From: Melioribacteraceae bacterium
GTDB lineage: Bacteria; Bacteroidota; Ignavibacteria; Ignavibacteriales; Melioribacteraceae
Assembly: GCA_026987055.1 (NCBI GenBank)
Contig: JALSNL010000014.1
Coordinates: 1-5,782, forward strand
DNA: 5,782 nucleotides
Direction: 5' to 3'
In this document: positions 1 through 5,782 of the stretch, piece by piece
Layout: the number at the start of each line of letters is the position of its first letter
Numbering within the stretch: the first letter of the stretch is position 1
Notes under the pieces: model-generated
Databases searched by the model: none
Told to the model about the DNA's origin: nothing
Seen by the model: only the letters and a program-made list of their open reading frames with translations
Translations under genes and position numbers: made by a program

Positions 1-914
1 CGTATTTCAAGTAAATCTGCGTGGTCCAAACCTTCTTTAATACCATGATAAAAAACTTGCTCGGCATCTTGCGGACCAATTGTTTCCCAAAGTCGTTTAA
101 AACTTGTTATATAATTTTCGGGTGCTGCCGCTTTTATTCTACTATCGAATGCAGCAATGTACGATGATTGTGTTCCACCACCGGAGCGCCCCGTTATTCC
201 AATTCTTTCAGGGTCAACTTCCGGACGTGTTAACAAATAATCAACCGCCCGTATTCCATCCCAAATCATATACTTTGCTAAAGATGTTCCCGTTAAAAAA
301 CATTGTGTTCCTTCGTAGGAATGTTCGCTTGTGCAACCTCCTATTACAGATTTACCTAATTCGGAATTATAGTATTGCATCCTCTCGCCTTGGCTAACCG
401 GATCAAAATTAAATACTATAAAACCTTTATTTGCAAGATTCATACAAACTTGTTGATATATTTCGGTCTTTATTCCAAGTATTGAATGTCCGCATGTATA
501 GATTATTGCCGGCCTTTTTCCCGTAATATTATTCGGGATGTACATTGCTGCCGTAACATAAAACTTTGGTTGCGATTCAAATATTATTTTTTCTATCCGG
601 AAATTTTCCTTCTTTACAATGCCTACTACTTTGGCATTCAACGGAGTTTTCCGTGGGAACTTCCCAATTACTTTAGAGAAAAGTTTTCTTACTTTTGCTT
701 GACGAATTTTCCAATCGTTCTCTGTTTTTAATTTGGATATTTCTTCTTCTCTCTTATCCAAGAACTTATGAGCAGCGTTAGAATAGAAATGATATAATGA
801 ATTTTCAACATCGGAAAATTGTATCCAACGGTTAAGAACACTTAAATCTTGTTCTTGTGCATTTGTTATTATAGTTATTGATGCTAATATTAGCAGCAGG
901 AATAATCTTTTCAT
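1..914 (-). CDS. Secreted alpha/beta hydrolase, acetyl-xylan-esterase-like (C-terminus cut by window edge)
   Basis: The minus strand reads open from the ATG at 914-912 to the left edge, giving 304 residues with no stop. Residues 1-19 are a signal peptide (Lys-Arg, then a leucine/isoleucine-rich core, ending TNA before Gln20), so the product should be exported to the periplasm or beyond; there is no lipobox cysteine. An N-terminal helical part (about 20-90, charged) is followed by an alpha/beta-hydrolase fold: strand PAIIYTCGHS near 135-144, strand GFIVFNFDPVSQGE near 164-177, and the nucleophile elbow GRSGGGTQ with Ser244. The acid and histidine of the triad would lie beyond the edge. This layout resembles bacterial acetyl xylan esterase and related carbohydrate esterase or peptidase-like hydrolases often found in polysaccharide loci. 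The start is 28 bases after the stop of the NagA-like gene and has a good ribosome site, so co-expression is likely. The fold is secure; the substrate is not. Confidence 0.85.
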   Translation of the reverse strand, partial: MKRLFLLLILASITIITNAQEQDLSVLNRWIQFSDVENSLYHFYSNAAHKFLDKREEEISKLKTENDWKIRQAKVRKLFSKVIGKFPRKTPLNAKVVGIVKKENFRIEKIIFESQPKFYVTAAMYIPNNITGKRPAIIYTCGHSILGIKTEIYQQVCMNLANKGFIVFNFDPVSQGERMQYYNSELGKSVIGGCTSEHSYEGTQCFLTGTSLAKYMIWDGIRAVDYLLTRPEVDPERIGITGRSGGGTQSSYIAAFDSRIKAAAPENYITSFKRLWETIGPQDAEQVFYHGIKEGLDHADLLEI

Positions 915-921
915 TTTTACA

Positions 922-928
922 TCCTTCT
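922..928 (-). promoter_or_regulatory. Shine-Dalgarno-like site of the alpha/beta hydrolase gene
   Basis: The minus strand reads AGAAGGA, followed by 7 bases and then the ATG at 914-912. This is a near-ideal match and spacing for a ribosome binding site and supports that start, which also begins a textbook signal peptide. It is the best such site in the window: the symporter and the NagA-like gene have only AAGG placed 13 and 10 bases upstream, and the acyltransferase has none at usual spacing. Confidence 0.6.
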
Positions 929-942
929 AAAATAATAAGAAC

Positions 943-2118
943 CTATATTGGAATATTTTCGTTAATAAAATCGGAAGAGAAAACAGTTTCACCTTTAACA
1001 ATTGTTTCTTTAATAACAACTCTATTATTTTCAATTGTAAATAAAATTAAATCGGCACGTTTATTTTTGGCAATCTCTCCTATATTATTAAAGCTATAAA
1101 GCTTAGTAGGATTTTTTGTTGCCATATCTATTGCATCGGTAATAGAACAACCGGTAAATTTCATTATATTATTAACACCATGAATAAGCGGCAACGAAGC
1201 TCCGGCGAAACATTGTTCCTCGACTAAATTAATTATTCCTTCCGGCGTTAATTCCACTTCCTTTCCGTCCCATTCATAAATTCCGGCAGGTAACCCTGCA
1301 AGTTTTGTAATATCGGATGTTAAAATTATCCTTTCTTTTCCTTTTGCTCGTAAAAATACTTTTACCTGATTGGGCTTAAGATGAAATCCGTCAACAATAA
1401 TACTTGCCATTAATCTATCCTCGGCAAGTTGACTCCAAAAAGGATTTTCGAACCGGTTGATTGTATTTGCACAACCGTTTCCTAAATGTGTTACAGTACT
1501 TGCACCGGCATCAACAGCTTTTTTAATTATTTCCGAAGAAGCATTGTGATGTCCCAAAGCAACAACAATATTATTTTCAACACATTTTTTTATAAACTCA
1601 ATAGCACCGTCAAGTTCCGGAGCAACTGTAATATGAATAATTTTCCCTTCGGCAGCTTCGTTAATTTTTTGAAACTCATCCCAATTTGGTAAACGAATAT
1701 CTTCGGTTGTATGAGCACCACGATAACCATATTCAGGTGAAATATATGGACCTTCAAGATGGAAGCCGGGTATTGACATAGAAATTTCCTGATGCTTACT
1801 TGCTTCAGCCAGATTAGCAAATGCTTTAAGCAACACATCATTTGGAGCCGTTATGATTGTAGGTAAAAATGTAGTTGTTCCTGTTTTCCGCAAGCCTCTT
1901 ACTACCATTAACATTTTTTCGGTTGTTAATGTTGTCTCAGTAAAATCAACACCCAAATAACCATTTAGTTGATTATCAAAAAGTCCGGGTGCAACATAAA
2001 AACCATTTGATTCTTCAGAGAAGTTATCTAAAGAATTAATTCCTGTTATGTATCCGTTATCAATTTCAATTGAAACAGGTTTTTCATTCGAGTATAATAA
2101 AGCTTCTATTTTTTTCAT
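943..2118 (-). CDS. NagA-like amidohydrolase, probable N-acetylglucosamine-6-phosphate (or related amino sugar) deacetylase
   Basis: A cytoplasmic enzyme of 391 residues, close to the length of E. coli NagA, with no signal peptide. It should remove the acetyl group from an N-acetyl amino sugar, in the family typically the 6-phosphate. A small beta-sandwich part at both ends (about 1-42 and 350-391, ending in the usual RADLILF strand) flanks a metal-dependent TIM barrel. Visible family motifs: PGLFDNQLNG at 44-53, with QLN in place of the HxH of other amidohydrolases as in E. coli NagA; HLEGPY with metal ligand Glu122; GHHNA with metal ligand His190; THLGNG with metal ligand His211; VDGFH with His246; and LTSDI with the catalytic Asp269. 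Arg222 lies eleven residues after His211, the same spacing as the phosphate-contacting arginine of E. coli NagA. The HLGNG variant replaces the usual HLYNAM and suggests a divergent subfamily, so the exact substrate, and whether it must be phosphorylated, is open. It follows the symporter by 94 bases and ends in TAG. Confidence 0.88.
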   Translation of the reverse strand: MKKIEALLYSNEKPVSIEIDNGYITGINSLDNFSEESNGFYVAPGLFDNQLNGYLGVDFTETTLTTEKMLMVVRGLRKTGTTTFLPTIITAPNDVLLKAFANLAEASKHQEISMSIPGFHLEGPYISPEYGYRGAHTTEDIRLPNWDEFQKINEAAEGKIIHITVAPELDGAIEFIKKCVENNIVVALGHHNASSEIIKKAVDAGASTVTHLGNGCANTINRFENPFWSQLAEDRLMASIIVDGFHLKPNQVKVFLRAKGKERIILTSDITKLAGLPAGIYEWDGKEVELTPEGIINLVEEQCFAGASLPLIHGVNNIMKFTGCSITDAIDMATKNPTKLYSFNNIGEIAKNKRADLILFTIENNRVVIKETIVKGETVFSSDFINENIPI

Positions 2119-2212
2119 TTTTATTTAACCTTCGGTAATAATTACTTAATTATTTATATCATATTTAATTTATTCGGAATATTTCTTCCACTACTAAAAT
2201 CGTGGATTAATT

Positions 2213-3892
2213 TTACGGTATTTGCATAATTCCCCATGCCAGAAGGATTAAAGCACCAACAAAAATCCAAGCATAAAAGAATCCGGAAATATCTTCGCGA
2301 TATCTTTGCCAAAAATTTTCCCAACGCTTTTTTGTAAACCATGTTGATACATCAACTAATATTAATGCTTGTCCGTATTTTGAAGCTAAAGGTTTTTTAC
2401 CGTTTTCCATTTTACCTTCATCGGATAACTTTTCCAGATTTTCAAAAAATTCATCTATCCTTTTGCTATCCTCCGGTTTAGTTAAAAGACTAACAATAAA
2501 AAAGAATGCAAATCCGGCTAACATTGCCCATCCAAACAAATCGGGGAGCCAATCGTAAACTATTTCCAATTTACCGGATGCTTGGTAGTTCAAAATGTAG
2601 TACACAATAAAAGCAACAGTAACCCCTACAAAAGCACCATACCGGTTTGCGCGTTTCCACAAAATACCTCCAAAAACCATAATTCCCATAAATGCAGCAA
2701 TGGTTTCAATAAACAGAAAAGCATACAAAACACTATCCACATAAAAAGCAAAAGCAACACCCGCTAAGGTTAACACCAAGCTGGATATTCTTCCCATTAA
2801 AAGAAGTTGTTTATCAGTAGGATTTGTATTTATAAATTCTTGGTAAAAATTCTTTGCAAATAATGCTCCTGTATTAACCATAGAGTTTGAAGCCGACGAC
2901 ATATTTGCCGCAAGAATTGATGCGACCATTAAACCGGTAAGTCCGGGAAACAAAAGTACGCGGGTTGCATATCCGAAAGCCATTTCAGGGTCTGTTAAAC
3001 TTTTTCCGCTTTGCACAATTAGAGCAGCAACTATTAAACCGGTTATTGCCCAACCTATAGTAACGGTTCGTTTAACAAAAGAACCGTAAGTTTGACCAAT
3101 ACGTCCGTCTCTTTCCGTATTTCCTGTTGCGCACATAGAAACCATGTGCGGTTGAGCCGTTATTCCAATCACTCCATTTACGGCAAGCATTATAATAGTA
3201 AAAAAAGTTACTCCGGTTGAAGCATTATATAAATCAAAGAAATTTTCAGGAAGACTTGCCCTCATTCCGGTAAAGCCTCCAACTTCCGATAATCCCATTG
3301 GAATGAGCATTACGGAAAGAATAATAATCATAAATGACTGAATAAATGTTGCATAAGCAGAGGCTACCATTCCACCAAAAAAACTGTAAATAATAAATGC
3401 TGCCGTCATCCCTATAATTACTCCATCGGGTGAAATCATATTATCAGTGGCAACTGCAATAACTTTACCGGCACCTTTCAACATTGCACCTTGTCCGAAG
3501 GTAAAGAACATAATTGCAAAAGTTGAATAAAAAAGAGCCATTTTTTTACCATATCTGCTTTCAACTATTTCGCCTACTGTTGTTTTCTCACTACGTCTAT
3601 ACCACGGAGCTATTAACCAATAGAAAGGAGTGATTACCATATTTTTCCATTGATACCAAATTGATGCAAAACCCATTTGAAAACTTGCGCCGGTTTGAGC
3701 AACAAAATTTTCGGCTTGTGTGCCAGCACCAAAAGCTTGTCCCATCATTATCCATTTATTAAATTTACGTTCGCCCCTAAAATATCCGTCACTATTTTTT
3801 ACTTTTTTTGTCAGCCACAATCCGTAACCTGTAATGCCAACAAAATATCCGATCACTATCAAAATATCCAACCAATTAAATCCACTATCCAT
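2213..3892 (-). CDS. Sodium:solute symporter (SSS/SLC5 family), probable sugar or sugar-derivative importer
   Basis: A 559-residue inner-membrane protein with about 14 predicted membrane segments, the usual SSS architecture and length. Residues 8-28 form the first segment, followed by the typical cytoplasmic stretch with GYFRGERKFNKW (36-47) and a second segment with AFGAGTQAENFVAQTG (53-68). The segment at 317-335 carries A329-x-x-S332-S333, matching the Ala and Ser-Ser residues that bind sodium in the Vibrio galactose symporter, and continues as SNSMVNTGALFAKNFY, a strong family signature. Sodium coupling is therefore well supported. The solute is not readable from sequence; the neighbouring NagA-like and NagX-like genes point to an amino sugar, its acetyl derivative or another carbohydrate. 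A hydrophilic, charged stretch at about 473-536 separates the last two segments. The start is the first ATG and leads directly into the first membrane helix. The gap to the acyltransferase gene upstream is 69 bases and AT-rich. Confidence 0.92.
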   Translation of the reverse strand: MDSGFNWLDILIVIGYFVGITGYGLWLTKKVKNSDGYFRGERKFNKWIMMGQAFGAGTQAENFVAQTGASFQMGFASIWYQWKNMVITPFYWLIAPWYRRSEKTTVGEIVESRYGKKMALFYSTFAIMFFTFGQGAMLKGAGKVIAVATDNMISPDGVIIGMTAAFIIYSFFGGMVASAYATFIQSFMIIILSVMLIPMGLSEVGGFTGMRASLPENFFDLYNASTGVTFFTIIMLAVNGVIGITAQPHMVSMCATGNTERDGRIGQTYGSFVKRTVTIGWAITGLIVAALIVQSGKSLTDPEMAFGYATRVLLFPGLTGLMVASILAANMSSASNSMVNTGALFAKNFYQEFINTNPTDKQLLLMGRISSLVLTLAGVAFAFYVDSVLYAFLFIETIAAFMGIMVFGGILWKRANRYGAFVGVTVAFIVYYILNYQASGKLEIVYDWLPDLFGWAMLAGFAFFFIVSLLTKPEDSKRIDEFFENLEKLSDEGKMENGKKPLASKYGQALILVDVSTWFTKKRWENFWQRYREDISGFFYAWIFVGALILLAWGIMQIP

Positions 3893-3961
3893 ATATTTAT
3901 ATTTACCTTATTTTTAATTATTTATAATATAAAATGTAAAACTCTTTCTCCTAATCACACT

Positions 3962-5083
3962 TTATACTTTCAAGAATAATTTATTTTTATATAAGAAATA
4001 CAGAAACAACCATACTAATACTACCGAACTAAAAGAATCTAAAACAAGAACCCATTCTTTAGAAATAAAATTGCCGTAGAAACCCGAAAACAATTCATGT
4101 GCGGTATATTTAAAATCAATAAACCGATATGCCAAATAAATTGCCAAAGAATTTAACCCTATCACTTTAAAAAAGAATGCCCATTTAGTATATTTTTTAA
4201 CATCTACTAACCAATAAAAAAGAGTCATTGCCAAAAAAGATGCACCGCTTGTTACAAGAATAAAAGAACTTGTCCACATCTTTTTCATTATTGGGAAGTG
4301 CAAACCCCAAATTAAACCAATCGCTAATAGAGAAACACCAATTATCGACATAAGTTTTATTTTTTGTGAGGAAGAACTATCACTATTTCTCAATATATCG
4401 CCTGCCCATGCTCCCAAAACAGTTATGGTAAACGAAGGTAAAAATGTAGCCATTGCATTTTCGTCATACACACCGTTTATTAAACGTCCCGGCATAATAG
4501 TTCTGTCAATCCAACCGGCAAAATTACCTTCCATACTTAAATTACCTGCACCAAAACCGGGCACCGGAATTAAAAACATAGCCGCATAATAGCCCAATAA
4601 AATTCCGGCAACCCACAACAATCTTTTTTGCCATGAATAATTGAGGTACAGAATGGTAGTTAGAAAAGTAGCCATCCCAATTCGTCCTAACACACTTGAA
4701 TATCTAATATGTGCCGGGTCAAAAATGTTTACCGGACTATTTTTATAGATAAGTCCTAAAAACATTAAAAGGATCATTCGGTTAAATGCTTTTTTATATA
4801 TTGCTTTATTTGATGCCCCTTTACGTATTTGACTATTAACCGAAAACACTAAAGAAATTCCTGAAATAAATAAGAAAAGAGGGAAAATAAAATCGAAAAA
4901 AGTAACCGGTTCAAGCCACTCGGGATGTTCCATATTATAAGCTAATGTATTTAACCAACTATAATTAGTTAAATTGTGCATATAATATATAAACGCTCCA
5001 CCACCGGATATCATAAGCATATCCGCACCACGTAAGGCATCTAATGAATCAAGTCTCTTATTCTTTGTATTTGAGGTATCCAT
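3962..5083 (-). CDS. NagX/DUF5009-type transmembrane acyltransferase (heparan-alpha-glucosaminide N-acetyltransferase-like)
   Basis: A multi-pass inner-membrane protein with about ten hydrophobic segments and 373 residues from the preferred start. It opens with RLDSLDALRGADMLMI, the standard N-terminus of this family, then a GGG loop. Next comes HPEWLEPVTFFDFIFPLFLF, which lines up with the HxxWxGxTxxDxxFPxFxF motif of human HGSNAT; His53 corresponds to its proposed active histidine. Later family blocks are GRIGMATF, LPSFTITVLGAWAG, WTSSFIL and KWAFFFKVIGLNSLAIY. HGSNAT moves acetyl from cytoplasmic acetyl-CoA to glucosamine on the far side of the membrane; bacterial NagX proteins sit in N-acetylglucosamine loci, though their role (transfer or transport) is less certain. 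An in-frame ATG at 5107 would add eight residues (MELEIKLF) and overlap the upstream gene by 16 bases. The ATG at 5083, 8 bases past that gene's stop, gives the usual family N-terminus and is preferred, without a clear ribosome site for either. Confidence 0.85.
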   Translation of the reverse strand: MDTSNTKNKRLDSLDALRGADMLMISGGGAFIYYMHNLTNYSWLNTLAYNMEHPEWLEPVTFFDFIFPLFLFISGISLVFSVNSQIRKGASNKAIYKKAFNRMILLMFLGLIYKNSPVNIFDPAHIRYSSVLGRIGMATFLTTILYLNYSWQKRLLWVAGILLGYYAAMFLIPVPGFGAGNLSMEGNFAGWIDRTIMPGRLINGVYDENAMATFLPSFTITVLGAWAGDILRNSDSSSSQKIKLMSIIGVSLLAIGLIWGLHFPIMKKMWTSSFILVTSGASFLAMTLFYWLVDVKKYTKWAFFFKVIGLNSLAIYLAYRFIDFKYTAHELFSGFYGNFISKEWVLVLDSFSSVVLVWLFLYFLYKNKLFLKV

Positions 5084-5091
5084 AAATAGTT

Positions 5092-5782
5092 TTATTTCCA
5101 ATTCCATCTATTTGGGAATTTTACCATATCATCAATATTTATAACTTTTCCGGTTTCAATAGATTCGCGTGCGGCAATACCAATTAAACTTGCAAGAACA
5201 CCAGCTCTACTACCTGCATGCTTCTTTAAAGGATCTTTAAACCCTTTATCAAATATCATTGCTCTTATTTCGTTATCTGCTCCGCCGTGAACACCCGGAT
5301 CATCATAAACTAACCAAGTTTTTGTTTTACCGAAACTTTCCGTTAATCTAAATTCATAAGTTGCGGGAACATCCCAAGGTTGTCTTTTATGAAATTCTAC
5401 ATCTAATCTTGCTTTATCGCCATTAATTACCATTTTCTGTGCTTCGTAAGGCATAAAAGAATCCATTGAATAGGACATTGCAACACCGTTTTTATATTTT
5501 ACGTTTACTTGCATTGTATCGTAAATATCAATATCATTATCAAATACACAGCCATCTCGTAGATATCCGTCCACATCTTCATTATCAACATAAAGTTCTT
5601 TAAGTGTTTTATTCTTCATAATATCCATATAAAACTGACATTTTTTTGTAAAATTGCAATCACGGCAATTTCGCCCTCTAAAATCGCTGTTCTTTCCGTA
5701 AAAACTTAAATCGCCAAATGCGTGAACAGTTTCAGGCTCCGTATCCAATATCCAATTCATTTTATCAAAATGATGAGAGGCT
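5092..5782 (-). CDS. Gfo/Idh/MocA-family oxidoreductase, C-terminal part (5' end beyond the window)
   Basis: The frame stays open to the right edge: before the internal ATG at 5760 it reads ASHHFDK, continuing into MNWILDTEPE, so that ATG is not the start. The visible 229 residues are the C-terminal substrate-binding and dimerisation domain; the NAD(P)-binding Rossmann domain lies outside. SHHFD matches the conserved stretch in which Gfo/Idh/MocA enzymes carry their catalytic histidine, followed by the usual 'W.L..EP..V.A.G' pattern. Numbering from that internal Met, a cysteine cluster C32-x2-C35-x5-C41 and a further Cys71 (DGCVFD) define a subgroup with a possible metal site. Beta-sheet strands follow (MQVNVKYKNGVAMSYSM at 83-99, then MVINGDKARLDVEF), ending with the family's C-terminal helix RAGVLASLIGIAARESIETG. 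Such enzymes oxidise, reduce or epimerise sugars, and some act as NAD-dependent glycosidases; the substrate cannot be named. Its stop lies 8 bases before the preferred start of the acyltransferase gene, implying translational coupling. Confidence 0.9.
   Translation of the reverse strand, partial: ASHHFDKMNWILDTEPETVHAFGDLSFYGKNSDFRGRNCRDCNFTKKCQFYMDIMKNKTLKELYVDNEDVDGYLRDGCVFDNDIDIYDTMQVNVKYKNGVAMSYSMDSFMPYEAQKMVINGDKARLDVEFHKRQPWDVPATYEFRLTESFGKTKTWLVYDDPGVHGGADNEIRAMIFDKGFKDPLKKHAGSRAGVLASLIGIAARESIETGKVINIDDMVKFPNRWNWK

Noticed and set aside
104..1099. Plus-strand open frames at 104-397, 486-731 and 878-1099
   Set aside because: They lie antisense to the intact hydrolase and NagA-like genes, whose minus-strand proteins carry clear family motifs; the translations are low in charge pattern and resemble nothing.
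1486..1841. Open frames at 1486-1692 (plus) and 1590-1841 (minus, another frame)
   Set aside because: Both are shadows inside the NagA-like gene, which shows all its metal-binding motifs across this stretch.
2187..2206. Inverted repeat TCCAC / GTGGA with a 10-base loop just after the symporter stop, as a possible terminator
   Set aside because: The stem is only five pairs and is followed by AGAAATATT rather than a run of T on the minus strand, so it is unlikely to end transcription.
2154..2342. Minus-strand 62-residue frame bridging the gap after the symporter gene
   Set aside because: It overlaps the symporter's last membrane helix in another frame and has no recognisable sequence.
3921..3933. 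AT-only inverted repeat TTTATA-A-TATAAA upstream of the symporter gene as an operator
   Set aside because: In sequence this AT-rich such a short palindrome is expected by chance, and no known operator matches it.
3677..3979. Plus-strand 100-residue frame running over the symporter start and the 69-base gap
   Set aside because: Antisense to the first helices of the symporter; its hydrophobic look follows from the complement of AT-rich membrane-protein codons.
5092..5760. Treating the ATG at 5760 as the true start of the oxidoreductase gene
   Set aside because: The frame continues upstream as ASHHFDK, which belongs to the family's conserved core, and the Rossmann domain would be missing.

Overview
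This AT-rich window is fully used by one set of five genes, all on the minus strand, so transcription runs from right to left. The secretory signal ending in 'TNA|Q', the AT-only leaders, mostly weak or absent Shine-Dalgarno sites, and the protein subfamilies (DUF5009/NagX acyltransferase, SSS symporter, Gfo/Idh/MocA oxidoreductase) suggest a member of the Bacteroidota or the wider FCB group. This is inferred from style; no rRNA or marker gene is present to prove it.

In transcription order: (1) the 3' three-fifths or so of a Gfo/Idh/MocA-family NAD(P)-dependent oxidoreductase, entering from the right edge (5782-5092) and carrying a cysteine cluster; (2) a multi-pass inner-membrane acyltransferase of the NagX/DUF5009/HGSNAT type (5083 or 5107 to 3962), whose upstream start would overlap gene 1; (3) a 559-residue sodium:solute symporter (3892-2213); (4) a NagA-like amidohydrolase, probably an N-acetyl-amino-sugar deacetylase (2118-943); (5) the N-terminal 304 residues of a secreted alpha/beta hydrolase of the acetyl-xylan-esterase type (914-1), leaving by the left edge. 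Gaps between genes are 28, 94 and 69 bases, plus an overlap or a gap of 8 bases between genes 1 and 2. I saw no convincing terminator or Bacteroidota promoter (TAnnTTTG) in any gap, so one operon is the simplest reading.

The common thread is acetylated sugars. A secreted esterase-like hydrolase could remove acyl groups or otherwise process an outside substrate. The NagX-like protein could acetylate an amino sugar across the membrane, the symporter could bring a sugar or acid in, the NagA-like enzyme could deacetylate it in the cytoplasm, and the oxidoreductase could oxidise or epimerise a sugar. No kinase, isomerase, glycoside hydrolase or SusC/SusD pair lies in the window, so substrate and order of steps remain inference. 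No RNA gene, mobile element, CRISPR array or clear repeat was found.
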